Shown: positions 1 through 9,274 of the stretch, one piece after another
Layout of the letters: each line of letters starts with the position of its first letter
Position numbering within the stretch: position 1 is the first letter of the stretch
Assembly: GCA_012962155.1 (NCBI GenBank)
Contig: DTXZ01000012.1
Location: 1-32,469, forward strand
Direction of reading: 5' to 3'
Length of the DNA stretch: 32,469 bases
DNA from: Aquificales bacterium
Lineage (GTDB): Bacteria; Aquificota; Aquificia; Aquificales; QOAS01
Translations under genes and position numbers: made by a program
The notes under the pieces: generated by a model
What the model was told of the DNA's origin: nothing
The model's database searches: none
The model's input: only the letters and a program-made list of their open reading frames with translations

Positions 1-457
1 CATCCAGTTCACAAAACAGATCAAAAGCATGCTGAGCAATCCCTTTACCTATTCGGATGCCCTCGTCAAAATCCTGTTTTTCCCAGTTAGGGGAAATATC
101 ACCAGCGGTTCCCTGGGACAATCCATAAACAAAATCCTGTATCCCATACTTTTCCTTTACCCAGGCACAAACATAGCGTTCTGCTATTCCATGACTGTCC
201 GATGTATACAGATTATTGGCAAAGGGAACCACGGTTCCGTGAATAGAAAAATTATGAATAGCCCCCATGGGCGAAGTAGAACCATCTTCATTCACCCTAT
301 CCAAACGAAGAATGGTCAAGTGGGGATTGATGGTTTTGGTTTTATCCAATTGCTTGGGATCCTGATCATGATTTTTAGAATAGGGAACAATGGCACGGTT
401 TCGAGTCCACCCGAAAACCTCTCGATGTCCCACCGCAGCCTTTGCCTTGGTACGGGA
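1..457 (-). CDS. Neutral/alkaline ceramidase, internal fragment
   Basis: An open reading frame on the minus strand runs out of the window at base 1. Its translation carries hallmarks of the neutral (non-lysosomal) ceramidase family, which hydrolyses N-acyl-sphingosine: NRAIVPYSKN, then GAIHNFSIHGT (the His corresponds to a family Zn ligand), then SDSHGIAERYV, then SQGTAGDISPN, whose Ser matches the family nucleophile. Only about 150 residues from the middle of the N-terminal domain are present. Similarity fades near 445-457, exactly where flgI coding sequence begins on the other strand. Arginine codons are 7 of 8 CGN, whereas the neighbours mostly use AGG/AGA, so this piece looks foreign to the rest of the window. 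The frame stays open further upstream through flgI antisense, but that part has no ceramidase character. Family assignment is from motifs only. Confidence 0.72.
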
Positions 458-461
458 TTGA

Positions 462-806
462 TACGCCAAAATAGTTATAGACGGCAGGTCGGGAGTTGTT
501 CTATTTGGTGGTAATATTGAAATAAAACCGGTATCCGTTTCCGTCGAAGGGATAACGGTAACGGTTAGAGAATATGCCCCCATTGTTGGGGAATATCCGA
601 CCCTGCCCGGTTCGGTGGTGGGTAATAACTCCAAAGGTGCATTAATAAAAGAGCAAACCCAAACGGTTTATTCAATAAAGGGAACAACCGCTGGAGACTT
701 AATAGCAAACCTAAACGATATAGGGCTTACCCCCGACCAAATAGTTTCCGTTTTGGAAGCTATGAAGCGGGCCGGGGCTTTAAATGCGGAAATAGAGGTT
801 AGGTGA
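462..806 (+). pseudogene. flgI: Flagellar P-ring protein FlgI, C-terminal fragment
   Basis: The frame opens just after a TGA at 459-461 and reads YAKIVIDGRSGVVLFGGNIE, which matches the internal 'VVINERTG' region of FlgI. It ends with the typical FlgI tail (GTTAGDLIANLNDIGLTP..., then LEAMKRAGALNAEIEVR). FlgI is a periplasmic protein that builds the P ring of the flagellar basal body. The N-terminal two thirds, including the signal peptide, are missing because the sequence switches to ceramidase at about 458-462. A GTG at 615 could nominally start a 63-residue ORF, but the conserved reading frame continues upstream of it, so that is not the real start. It is either a genuine gene truncated by rearrangement or half of an intact gene cut by an assembly join. 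The stop overlaps the convergent gene at 799-1101 by 8 bases. Confidence 0.85.
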
Positions 807-1101
807 ATTCCCCATACTTTTTCAGTTGTTTTAATTTTTTTTCTTTCTCAATTAGTTCCACCTTTTTCGAACGGGCTACCTCCTCAAGGTGTTTTAAAAC
901 TTTGCTATACTTTTTGAGGACTTCCGTTTGTATAAAGCTACCTTTAAGGGCTATTTCCAGCTCCTTTTCAAATTCCTCTAAAAGGGAAGGCAAAATTTCA
1001 AATTTCTCCCCCTTTAGGGCTGTTTCCATTTTCATCAAGATTTCAAATAACTTATCCCTCTTTCCTTTATCCGGTTTTCTTTCTAACTTCCCACCAAGCA
1101 T
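799..1101 (-). CDS. Small helical protein next to fliS, possible FliT-like partner
   Basis: A 100-residue, Lys/Glu-rich protein predicted to be almost entirely alpha-helical with coiled-coil character (LLEEFEKELEIAL..., LKKYSKVLKHLEEVARSKKVE). It begins inside the 3' end of fliS (35-base overlap) and has a purine-rich ribosome binding site (GGAGAG about 6 bases upstream of ATG), so it is translationally coupled to fliS. A small helical chaperone such as FliT often follows fliS, so a flagellar export or filament-cap chaperone role is a reasonable guess from position and shape. I see no diagnostic sequence motif. Its stop overlaps the convergent flgI fragment by 8 bases. Confidence 0.7.
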   Translation of the reverse strand: MLGGKLERKPDKGKRDKLFEILMKMETALKGEKFEILPSLLEEFEKELEIALKGSFIQTEVLKKYSKVLKHLEEVARSKKVELIEKEKKLKQLKKYGEFT

Positions 1102-1450
1102 CCTTCATCTCTCCTATTGCCTTTAAAAGATCTTTGTAAAGCTCCAAATTTTTTTCCGCCATAGCTTTGGACAGTTGAGAAATACATATACCGTAAAATT
1201 GATTTAGATTTTTAGCCATTTCCCCGCCCCGTTTCATATCTAAGGTTCCTTTCAGGTAGTATAGAATTTCCGAAACCCTATTTGCCAACTCTATTTCCTT
1301 TTTGGTATCCCTGTTTTTCCCCTCCTTTTCATACATTTCTACGATATCTTTTAAAAGACTTTCCATTTTCTCATAAAGTGCTACAACTATTTCTATCGGC
1401 GAGGCGGTTTCCAGCCACTTTTTCATGTAAATTTCCCGAGGGTTTTGCAT
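1067..1450 (-). CDS. fliS: Flagellin export chaperone FliS
   Basis: 127 residues, the usual FliS size. The N-terminus MQNPREIYMKKWLETASPIE aligns with the family pattern 'NPY..Y....V.TASP.ELI.MLYD', followed by amphipathic helices (VVALYEKMESLLKDIVEMYE, EILYYLKGTLDMKRGGEMAKN, with 'LN..Y.....QL..A' near the C-terminus). FliS binds the C-terminal helices of flagellin in the cytoplasm, prevents premature polymerisation and escorts it to the type III export gate. A perfect dyad (1454-1470) lies just before the start codon. The start at 1450 keeps the conserved N-terminal segment; Met9 is an alternative but would remove it. It is followed by the overlapping small helical gene. Confidence 0.9.
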   Translation of the reverse strand: MQNPREIYMKKWLETASPIEIVVALYEKMESLLKDIVEMYEKEGKNRDTKKEIELANRVSEILYYLKGTLDMKRGGEMAKNLNQFYGICISQLSKAMAEKNLELYKDLLKAIGEMKDAWWEVRKKTG

Positions 1451-1453
1451 TGC

Positions 1454-1470
1454 GGAATAACAATTATTCC
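1454..1470. repeat. Perfect inverted repeat just upstream of fliS
   Basis: GGAATAA-CAA-TTATTCC: 7-base perfect arms around 3 bases, ending 4 bases before the fliS start codon. It could be an operator for the fliS promoter or a small 5' hairpin; the sequence alone does not decide. No poly-T tract follows it on the minus strand, so a terminator is unlikely. Confidence 0.5.
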
Positions 1471-1544
1471 ACGAATATAGTTAGGAGACAAGGATTTTTT
1501 AGATTAAACCTATCGTCAAGTTTTCTTATAATAAATTCCTGAAA

Positions 1545-2081
1545 ATGGCTAAGGATAAAAAGGTCTTTAAAATCCTTATTACGGGAAGCTTTGGAAGCGG
1601 TAAAACCACTTTTGTAAAGAATATAAGCGAAATAGACCCTCTGTTGACGGAGACAAATATATCCCGTCCCGAAAATAGGAGCGAGGATAAACAGACTACA
1701 ACCGTTGCCATAGATATGGGGAAATTAAAAGTGGGAGACGATGTAGAGGTCTATCTATTTTCCACCCCCGGCCAGGAGAGGTTCGACTTTATGTTTGACA
1801 TACTGAGCAAGGGTATTTTAGGAGCTATTATTTTGGTGGACGCAACCAGCAATGAATCCATCGAAGTTGCGGAAAATTTGGCAAAAAAAATAAGGGAGAG
1901 ATTTGATATTCCAATACTTTATGCGGTTACAAAATTGGATTTACCCAACGCCAAAAGCTTGGAAGAGATTAAGGCTTTTCTAAGCACAATGGAGGATATA
2001 CCCGTAGAGCCTTTAAACCCAATGGACAAAGAGAGCGGAAAAGAAGTTTTGGTAAAACTGCTTTCAAAAATCTTTTCTTAA
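1545..2081 (+). CDS. Small Ras-like GTPase of the MglA/CvnD type
   Basis: 178 residues with a complete P-loop GTPase layout: G1 GSFGSGKTT at residues 14-22, a switch-I threonine block TTTVAIDMG (51-59), G3 as STPGQERF (73-80) and G4 as TKLD (129-132) in place of the canonical NKxD. The TTTVAxDxG and TPGQ signatures are typical of bacterial ARF/Ras-like GTPases such as MglA and the Streptomyces CvnD proteins, which usually act with roadblock/MglB-type regulators in polarity or signalling. No roadblock partner is in this window. There is no Shine-Dalgarno site; a perfect TATAAT lies at 1527-1532, 12 bases before the ATG, suggesting a very short leader. The stop overlaps the convergent hemB stop by 4 bases. 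Confidence 0.85.
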   Translation: MAKDKKVFKILITGSFGSGKTTFVKNISEIDPLLTETNISRPENRSEDKQTTTVAIDMGKLKVGDDVEVYLFSTPGQERFDFMFDILSKGILGAIILVDATSNESIEVAENLAKKIRERFDIPILYAVTKLDLPNAKSLEEIKAFLSTMEDIPVEPLNPMDKESGKEVLVKLLSKIFS

Positions 2082-3094
2082 AAAAATCTTTCTATTTCCC
2101 CTTTGTTTATCATTTGGGCAATATCTTTGGCAAAGTAGGTTATTATTAAATCCGCACCCGCCCTTTTTATGGAAAAGAGAAGTTCAACCATTATCTTTTT
2201 GCCGTCTATCCAACCCAATTTCTCCCCCGCTTTGACCATAGCGTATTCCCCGCTCACATTGTAAGCGGCTACGGGAACGGGAAAGGCATCTTTAACCATT
2301 TTTATTACATCCAGATACGCCAGTGCAGGTTTTACCATAACTATATCCGCACCTTCTAAAATGTCTAAATAAACCTCTTTAAAGGCTTCCCTTTGGTTAC
2401 CCACATCCATTTGATAGCTTCTCCTGTCTCCAAACGAAGGGGCGCTTTCCGCCGCATCCCTAAAGGGTCCATAAAATGCGGAAGCGTACTTTGCGGAATA
2501 AGCCATTATCGGTATCTGATTGAAACCCGCCTCGTCAAGGGCTTCCCTTATCGCCTTTACCATTCCGTCCACCATTCCCGAGGGGGCTACCATATCTGCT
2601 CCATGTTCGGCGTGGGATACTACCTGTTTTTTTAGGTTTTCTAAAGTGAGGTCGTTATCAACATTGCCATTTACCACCACCCCGCAATGGCCGTGGGAAG
2701 TGTATTCGCAAAAACACACGTCGGTTATAACAAGTATTTCGGGAACCTCTTTCTTAATCCTATCAAGGGTTTTCTGGATTATTCCTGTATCACTCCAAGT
2801 ATCGCTCCCGACTTCATCTTTATGGGAAGGAATACCGAAAAGGATTAATGCCTTTATTCCTAAATCCCGGACCTTTTTTACCTCATCGGTTACCGTATCG
2901 GGGGAGAATCGGTATATACCCGGCATAGAGGGTATTTCTACCTTCAGGTTGAATCCGTCTTGGACAAAAATAGGATATATCAAGTCCTCCAGATGGAGGT
3001 GGGTTTCCCTTACTAAATCCCTAAGGGGTTTTAATCTGCGAAGCCGCCTGGGTCTTTGAATAGGAAAATCGCTATCGGGATAAATAAAGACCAT
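2078..3094 (-). CDS. hemB: Delta-aminolevulinic acid dehydratase (porphobilinogen synthase)
   Basis: 338 residues, full length for HemB, which condenses two 5-aminolevulinate molecules to porphobilinogen in cytoplasmic tetrapyrrole synthesis. Landmarks are the cysteine-rich metal site [14 protein letters not shown] (Cys127, Cys129, Cys137), the two Schiff-base lysines in [16 protein letters not shown] (Lys202) and [10 protein letters not shown] (Lys255), and the C-terminal GYAMV-like segment [10 protein letters not shown]. The Cys/His metal site is the zinc-type arrangement, in contrast to the Asp-rich magnesium-only enzymes. There is no clear Shine-Dalgarno site; a TATACC hexamer lies 16 bases upstream of ATG on the minus strand. 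It converges with the GTPase gene with a 4-base overlap. Confidence 0.96.
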   Translation of the reverse strand: MVFIYPDSDFPIQRPRRLRRLKPLRDLVRETHLHLEDLIYPIFVQDGFNLKVEIPSMPGIYRFSPDTVTDEVKKVRDLGIKALILFGIPSHKDEVGSDTWSDTGIIQKTLDRIKKEVPEILVITDVCFCEYTSHGHCGVVVNGNVDNDLTLENLKKQVVSHAEHGADMVAPSGMVDGMVKAIREALDEAGFNQIPIMAYSAKYASAFYGPFRDAAESAPSFGDRRSYQMDVGNQREAFKEVYLDILEGADIVMVKPALAYLDVIKMVKDAFPVPVAAYNVSGEYAMVKAGEKLGWIDGKKIMVELLFSIKRAGADLIITYFAKDIAQMINKGEIERFF

Positions 3095-3130
3095 ATAAAA
3101 AAAAGATAAAGGTATAAAGAAAAGAAGGGA

Positions 3131-4786
<1,656 letters not shown>

Positions 4787-4797
4787 TCAATTTTTAA

Positions 4798-5094
4798 TTA
4801 CTTTTCAAGTACGGCCAAAACTTCGTCCTCGGAAAGGATTAAATACTTTTCACCTTCCAATTCAACTTCGGTTCCGGCATATTTGTTAAAAACGACAAAA
4901 TCTCCAACCTTTACGCAAAGGGGTTTTACTTCGCCATTTTGCAAAAGCCTTCCTTCGCCGACGGCGATAACTTCACCCACTTGGGGTTTTTCTTGAGCGG
5001 TGTCGGGAATAATAATTCCGCTCGCAGTCCTTTGTTCCTTAGTTTCTTCAACCTTTACAACGATTTTATCGTAAAGGGGTTTTAGTTTTGCCAT
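4798..5094 (-). CDS. groS: Co-chaperonin GroES (10 kDa)
   Basis: 98 residues from MAKLKPLYDKIVVKVEE. The mobile loop (KEQRTASGIIIPDTAQEKPQ) and the dome strand motif (VGDFVVFNKYAGTEVE) are present. The reading frame extends 15 codons further upstream, but the canonical GroES start at 5094 sits directly behind a GGAGGAGG Shine-Dalgarno tract, and the upstream codons have no family similarity, so the shorter start is chosen. It is the first gene of the operon with groEL. A good sigma70-type promoter lies at 5130-5158; no CIRCE/HrcA operator is seen. Confidence 0.98.
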   Translation of the reverse strand: MAKLKPLYDKIVVKVEETKEQRTASGIIIPDTAQEKPQVGEVIAVGEGRLLQNGEVKPLCVKVGDFVVFNKYAGTEVELEGEKYLILSEDEVLAVLEK

Positions 5095-5129
5095 CTTTCC
5101 GCCTCCTCCGCAGGTTGTTCTACTATTTA

Positions 5130-5158
5130 TATATAACAATTTCAGCTTCTTTTGTCAA
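5130..5158 (-). promoter_or_regulatory. Vegetative-type promoter of groES-groEL
   Basis: On the minus strand: -35 TTGACA (5158-5153), 17-base spacer, -10 TATATA (5135-5130). The predicted start of transcription near 5123 leaves a leader of about 30 bases that includes the groES Shine-Dalgarno site. It is the best consensus promoter in the window. Confidence 0.75.
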
Positions 5159-5172
5159 TAGCTTCCTTAAAT

Positions 5173-5208
5173 CCCTTGAGTGAAAGGGACTAAGACTTTA
5201 TGACTTAG
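5173..5208. repeat. Two short dyads upstream of the groES promoter
   Basis: CCCTT-N6-AAGGG (5173-5188) and CTAAGAC-TTTAT-GACTTAG (5190-5208, one mismatched pair) lie 15-50 bases upstream of the -35 box, between the groES promoter and the tRNA-Met promoter. Neither matches CIRCE (TTAGCACTC-N9-GAGTGCTAA). They are candidate binding sites for an unidentified heat-shock regulator, or chance. Confidence 0.35.
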
Positions 5209-5263
5209 GAATTCTACCTCCCAGAATCCAAATTTTTATTGTCAAATTCTAAGCCTTAAAAAG

Positions 5264-5292
5264 CTGAAAGAATTTTTAAAGTGTGCTATATT
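5264..5292 (+). promoter_or_regulatory. Probable promoter of tRNA-Met
   Basis: CTGAAA (5264-5269), a 17-base spacer, and TATATT (5287-5292). Transcription would begin about 7 bases before the mature 5' end of the tRNA at 5307. Confidence 0.5.
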
Positions 5293-5306
5293 TATATAGC
5301 TGATAA

Positions 5307-5383
5307 GGCTGGGTAGCTCAGTTGGCTAGAGCGGGGATCTCATAAGTCCCAGGTCCGGGGTTCGATTCCCCGCCCAGCCACCA
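5307..5383 (+). tRNA. tRNA-Met (CAT), elongator type
   Basis: A full cloverleaf can be drawn: 7-bp acceptor stem GGCTGGG/CCCAGCC, D arm GCTC...GAGC, anticodon stem GGGAT/GTCCC with loop CTCATAA (anticodon CAT at 5341-5343), T arm CGGGG-TTCGATT-CCCCG, discriminator A and genomically encoded CCA. The first acceptor pair is a normal G-C, and the D arm and anticodon loop closely resemble elongator tRNA-Met rather than the initiator. A CAT tRNA that is modified to read AUA (Ile2) cannot be fully excluded. It sits 21 bases upstream of the reductase gene and may be co-transcribed with it. Confidence 0.96.
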
Positions 5384-5404
5384 CTACTCTAAAATCTGTC
5401 CTTA

Positions 5405-6163
5405 ATGCCGAAAGTAGCCCTTCTGACCGGTGTAAGGAGAATAGGATTTTATATAGCCCAATACCTCCTAACCCAAGGTTACGACCTTGCAGTTCTTTAC
5501 AAAACATCCGAAATCAGGATTAAGGAATTAAAGGATTACGCCGAGAGTTTGGGTAGAAAAGTTATTCCCTTTAAAGTGGACCTAACGGTCTATGAATCCT
5601 ATAGAGATGTACCCCTCAAAGTTTTTCAAATACTGGGGAGGATTGATGTTTTATTAAACATTGCTTCTCCCTTTGGAAAAAAGGATTTTTTTGAGGTATC
5701 TCCCGACGACTTGGATTTTTACTACTCATCAATTCTAAAGGCCGGCTTTATATTGGCGCAAGAAAGTGCCCGTTTTATGCTTAAAAACTCCTCCTCCTTA
5801 AAGGGGAGGATAGTAAATTTCGGCGATTGGGCTACGGTAAGCGGGAATCCGTATAAAAATTTTTCCCCTTATTTGGTTGCCAAAGGTGGATTGGATACCC
5901 TAACCGAGGTTTTAGCCGTAGAACTTGCCCCCTACATTTTGGTTAACGAAATCGCTTTAGGACCCGTTTTACCTCCCATGTTGGAAGGTAAAGAAAAAAA
6001 CGACCATTGGGAAAAATACGTAAAGGAAAAAACCCTTTTGGGTCGTCCGGTGGAAATAGGAGATATACTTTCGGCTGTGGATTTCTTTTTAAAAACCAAA
6101 ACCGTTACGGGTGAAATCCTTTCTTTGGATAGCGGACAACGGTTTGTGGGAAAGGGTTATTGA
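5405..6163 (+). CDS. Short-chain reductase, pteridine reductase (PTR1/FolM)-like
   Basis: 252-residue Rossmann-fold short-chain dehydrogenase/reductase. The nucleotide-binding start is TGVRRIGFYIA (8-18), with the 'RRIG' variant characteristic of pteridine/dihydromonapterin reductases; NIASPF (85-90) follows the central strand; the active site is Asp141 (VNFGDWA) with Tyr156-x3-Lys160 (YLVAK). Having Asp instead of the usual catalytic Ser is the PTR1 arrangement, so NADPH-dependent reduction of a pterin or folate is the best guess, but substrate cannot be proven from sequence. There is no Shine-Dalgarno site; a TAAAAT hexamer ends exactly 9 bases before ATG. Confidence 0.8.
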   Translation: MPKVALLTGVRRIGFYIAQYLLTQGYDLAVLYKTSEIRIKELKDYAESLGRKVIPFKVDLTVYESYRDVPLKVFQILGRIDVLLNIASPFGKKDFFEVSPDDLDFYYSSILKAGFILAQESARFMLKNSSSLKGRIVNFGDWATVSGNPYKNFSPYLVAKGGLDTLTEVLAVELAPYILVNEIALGPVLPPMLEGKEKNDHWEKYVKEKTLLGRPVEIGDILSAVDFFLKTKTVTGEILSLDSGQRFVGKGY

Positions 6164-6172
6164 AGGGGGAAA

Positions 6173-6922
6173 TTAACGGCTCAAAATTTCCTTAGCCACC
6201 TTTTCCCCGCTTAGAAACATTCCTCCGAAAATGGGACCCATTCTGGGTAGTCCGTAAACCTCCGCGGTGGACATTCCCATAATGAAAAGACCCGGATATA
6301 TTTCCCCCGATTTTTCAACAACCAATTTTTCCGCTTCATTAACCCACATTGCACCCATACCTTTTACCCGACAGCAATCGGTCCTTTTGGCTACCAATTT
6401 AACAACCGCCGCGTCGTGTCCCGTTCCGTCCAGAACGAAGTTGGCTTCCACCACCAGCGGGTCTACGTGAAGGTGAACCATCTCTACGGGAGTCCAGTTT
6501 ATAACGACACCGTTTACTTTTCCGTTTTTTATTACTACATCCTCAACGTGAATTCCGTTGAAAATTTTTACACCCGCCTTTACCGCTTTGGATATTAGAG
6601 TAGAAGCCAATTCAACCGCATCGGCAATGAGGTAGTCGTTTCCATAGGGAGTGTAGTTTATTTCAAATTCATCCAATATATGTTTTGCATCTTTTTGAAC
6701 CACAACTTTGTTAAAGAGCATTCCCCCTCCCCAGATTCCTCCACCGGGGGCAAGTTTTCTTTCAAAAATTGCCACCTTTTTTCCCTTTTTTGCGAGTAAA
6801 TACCCCGCTACCAATCCGGAGGGACCAGCCCCAACTACCGCTACGTCAACTTGGGTATAGTCCAAAAGTTCTCTGGAAAAAGTTTCTATTATTCCTCTCG
6901 TAACCGAAAGTTCTTGAAGCAT
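6173..6922 (-). CDS. thi4: Sulfide-dependent thiazole synthase, archaeal Thi4 type
   Basis: 249 residues with an N-terminal FAD/NAD-binding GAGPSG motif (31-36), the GGGIWGGGM block (60-68), DGTGHDA (165-171) and the C-terminal GLPRMGPIFGGMFLSG signature. This family makes the thiazole moiety of thiamine from NAD and glycine. The position of the sacrificial sulfur-donor cysteine of yeast THI4 (before the Asp-Pro pair) is His152 here (HLHVDP), as in the archaeal enzymes that use free sulfide and iron catalytically; archaeal relatives have also been annotated as ribulose-1,5-bisphosphate synthetase. The leader contains no recognisable TPP riboswitch. The start is preceded by a G6 tract instead of a canonical Shine-Dalgarno site. 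A terminator at 7034-7068 separates it from carB. Confidence 0.93.
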   Translation of the reverse strand: MLQELSVTRGIIETFSRELLDYTQVDVAVVGAGPSGLVAGYLLAKKGKKVAIFERKLAPGGGIWGGGMLFNKVVVQKDAKHILDEFEINYTPYGNDYLIADAVELASTLISKAVKAGVKIFNGIHVEDVVIKNGKVNGVVINWTPVEMVHLHVDPLVVEANFVLDGTGHDAAVVKLVAKRTDCCRVKGMGAMWVNEAEKLVVEKSGEIYPGLFIMGMSTAEVYGLPRMGPIFGGMFLSGEKVAKEILSR

Positions 6923-7033
6923 TATAAACCCCCCAAAGGTTTTGTGCCAAGTTATGCTAACACATAGAGTTTACAGAAAACAGTGCCGGAAAAACTCCAA
7001 TCTATGATAGGAAAATGAATGGAGGACGATAGT

Positions 7034-7068
7034 AAAAATCCCTCTAGCCCGAAAACTATACGGAGGGA
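7034..7068 (-). terminator. Intrinsic terminator after carB
   Basis: On the minus strand TCCCTC (7068-7063) pairs with GAGGGA (7044-7039), the stem is extended by an inner TAG/CTA pairing with a small bulge, and TTTTT (7038-7034) follows. It lies 18 bases beyond the carB stop codon and insulates thi4. Confidence 0.65.
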
Positions 7069-7085
7069 CGGACACCTTATTTTCA

Positions 7086-8780
7086 CTAACCTTCGTCCCT
7101 AACCTCTTTTAAATTCCCCCTTTCATCCAAAAGGAAATAGGGTTTTTCATGGGAAAGGTAGTAATAAGGTGTATAGGCTTTAAATTCTCCCGCGCAGGTA
7201 TCAACCACCTTTACCGAGGGAGTTGTTCCAAACTGTTTGCGTTTTTCTCTAACCTCTTCTTCGGTGGAATCGGTAAATTTTGCAATTTCCCTATCGCTAA
7301 AGCCCCACTCCTTTAAAAGTCTCATTTCCTCTTCGGAAAATTCTTCCAGCTTTCTATTTTTAACGAGGGTTTCCGCATCCACAAGTTCCTTTATATTTGC
7401 CAAAAACCAACGGTCTATTTTGGAATATTCGTAAATTTCGTCTATCGAAAAACCTCTTCGGAAGGCTTCCGCCACATACCAAAGTCTATATTCGGTTGGG
7501 GTGATAAGCCCCTTTATAAGTTCTTCATTCGGTATATCCGAAAGGTCGAGGTCGGTAAACCCGTAAAGGTCCTTTTCTAAACTCCTTATAGCCTTTAGGA
7601 GGGCTTCTTTAAAAGTTCTCCCTATTGCCATCACCTCCCCGACCGATTTCATCATTGTGGTGAGATTTCTATCGGTTTTGGAAAATTTGTCAAAGTTGAA
7701 TCGGGGAATTTTTACTACCACATAGTCTATAGAAGGTTCAAACGCCGCGGGGGTCTCCCTGGTTATGTCGTTTCTAAGTTCGTCTAAGGTGTAACCTACC
7801 GCCAACTTTGCGGCAACTTTGGCAATGGGAAAGCCGGTTGCCTTTGAAGCTAGGGCGGAAGAGCGGGAAACCCTTGGGTTCATTTCTATAACGTAAAAAT
7901 CCCCGTTTTCGGGATTTACCGCAAACTGGATATTGGAACCGCCAGTATCAACTCCTATAGCGCGAATTATGGCTATAGCGGCATCCCTTAAAATTTGATA
8001 TTCTTTGTCGGTTAAAGTTTGGGCGGGTGCCACCGTAATGCTGTCACCGGTGTGAACCCCCATCGGGTCTAGGTTTTCTATGGAGCAAACTATAATTACA
8101 TTGTCCGCTTTATCCCTTATAACTTCCAGTTCGTATTCTTTCCAACCGAGAAGGGATTTGTCCAATTGAACCTGATGGATAGGTGAGGCTTCCAAGGCTA
8201 CTTTCAGTTTCTGTTCAAATTCTTCCCTGTTGTAGGCTATAGACCCTCCCGTTCCACCTAGAGTAAAAGCGGGCCTTAAAATTACGGGAAAACCTATTTT
8301 TTCTATAGCCTTCAGACCCTCCTCGACGGAACTTACAACCGCCCGGGGGGGGACTTTTAAGCCTATTTTTTCCATAGTCCGGGCAAACAGTTCCCTATCT
8401 TCCCCCCTCTTTATCGCTTCATAGTTTGCACCTATTAGTTCAACACCGTATTTTTGCAAAATACCTTTTTCGTAAAGTTCAACCGCTAAATTTAACCCCG
8501 TCTGACCTCCTAAGGTAGGAAGCAGGGCATCGGGACGCTCTTTTTCAATAACTCTTTCCAAGACTTCTACGGTGAGAGGTTCCACATAAGTGCGGTCCGC
8601 AATTTGGGGGTCGGTCATTATAGTTGCCGGGTTGGAGTTTACCAAAATAACCTCATACCCTTCTTGGCGTAGGGCTTTACAGGCTTGAGTTCCCGAATAG
8701 TCAAATTCCGCCGCCTGACCGATTATTATGGGTCCCGAACCTATTATGAGAATTTTCTTTATGTCCGTCCTTTTGGGCAT
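7086..8780 (-). CDS. carB: Carbamoyl phosphate synthase large subunit, N-terminal half
   Basis: 564 residues, about half the length of a normal CarB (about 1,070). It contains the first ATP-grasp (carboxyphosphate) unit beginning [20 protein letters not shown] (14-33), the [18 protein letters not shown] metal/ATP segment, and the allosteric-linker/oligomerisation domain. It stops at [17 protein letters not shown] plus a short tail, exactly before the second ATP-grasp domain. The same break occurs in Aquifex-type genomes, where two genes encode the halves, so this is a split subunit rather than a truncated pseudogene. The second half is not in the window. It feeds carbamoyl phosphate to pyrimidines and arginine. 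There is no Shine-Dalgarno site; a TACCCT hexamer ends 10 bases before ATG. Confidence 0.95.
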   Translation of the reverse strand: MPKRTDIKKILIIGSGPIIIGQAAEFDYSGTQACKALRQEGYEVILVNSNPATIMTDPQIADRTYVEPLTVEVLERVIEKERPDALLPTLGGQTGLNLAVELYEKGILQKYGVELIGANYEAIKRGEDRELFARTMEKIGLKVPPRAVVSSVEEGLKAIEKIGFPVILRPAFTLGGTGGSIAYNREEFEQKLKVALEASPIHQVQLDKSLLGWKEYELEVIRDKADNVIIVCSIENLDPMGVHTGDSITVAPAQTLTDKEYQILRDAAIAIIRAIGVDTGGSNIQFAVNPENGDFYVIEMNPRVSRSSALASKATGFPIAKVAAKLAVGYTLDELRNDITRETPAAFEPSIDYVVVKIPRFNFDKFSKTDRNLTTMMKSVGEVMAIGRTFKEALLKAIRSLEKDLYGFTDLDLSDIPNEELIKGLITPTEYRLWYVAEAFRRGFSIDEIYEYSKIDRWFLANIKELVDAETLVKNRKLEEFSEEEMRLLKEWGFSDREIAKFTDSTEEEVREKRKQFGTTPSVKVVDTCAGEFKAYTPYYYLSHEKPYFLLDERGNLKEVRDEG

Positions 8781-8836
8781 TCTAAAAAGTAGGGTATTTT
8801 AAAGGGAGTCTTAAGTTAAATTAATAACCAACCGGG

Positions 8837-9274
8837 ATGCAAAAAGCATTTGCAAACAAGGGCTTTTCCCTAATAGGCGCCCTTTTGGTTGTTCTAATTA
8901 TTTCTATGACCATAGCGGTTATAGGTTCGGTTTTCCTCAAAAGCCAAAAGATAGGAAAAGCGGTGAAAACTTTTAAAACTACAAAAGAGGCGGCGGAGGC
9001 TACCGCTCAGGTAATTATTCAAAGTATAGATAAAGGTTCCCTTACAACCGCTTCGGGATGCAAGGTAAATTGCGATAGTTCGGAAACAAAATGCGAAATT
9101 ACCCTTCCTCCCGATATCCGGACGGGTATAGAGAAGTCCAGCAACATAAAAGAGGTAAAAGCCTATTTGTTAAAAAACTGCTCCGTTGGTTTCTTCAAAA
9201 TTTATACAATCCGTGTCTCCGCAACCGCCAAGGACGGTTCAAAAACTACCATTTACTTTATTTATCAGAAGTAG
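8837..9274 (+). CDS. Type IV pilin-like / pseudopilin protein lacking Glu5
   Basis: 145 residues with a class III signal: a short basic leader MQKAFANKG cut before Phe10, then FSLIGALLVVLIISMTIAVI as the hydrophobic N-terminal helix. The prepilin peptidase site (KG/F) is good, but mature position +5 is Gly instead of the near-universal Glu, which suggests a minor or tip pseudopilin rather than a major pilin. Four cysteines (75, 79, 86, 115) in the globular domain may form disulfides. It would be inserted in the inner membrane and assembled into a pilus or type II secretion pseudopilus. No other pilus gene is nearby. The 3' end overlaps rsmE by 17 bases in convergent orientation. Confidence 0.75.
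   Translation: MQKAFANKGFSLIGALLVVLIISMTIAVIGSVFLKSQKIGKAVKTFKTTKEAAEATAQVIIQSIDKGSLTTASGCKVNCDSSETKCEITLPPDIRTGIEKSSNIKEVKAYLLKNCSVGFFKIYTIRVSATAKDGSKTTIYFIYQK

Noticed and set aside
29-514. Long plus-strand ORF of 161 codons at the left edge
   Set aside because: It is the antisense shadow of the ceramidase frame, which has recognisable family motifs; the plus-strand translation resembles nothing.
5095-5306. CIRCE/HrcA operator for groESL
   Set aside because: No TTAGCACTC-N9-GAGTGCTAA or close variant is present on either strand.
6923-7085. TPP riboswitch upstream of thi4
   Set aside because: The conserved CTGAGA and the downstream ACC-CTGAT-like core are absent; the only clear structure is the carB terminator.
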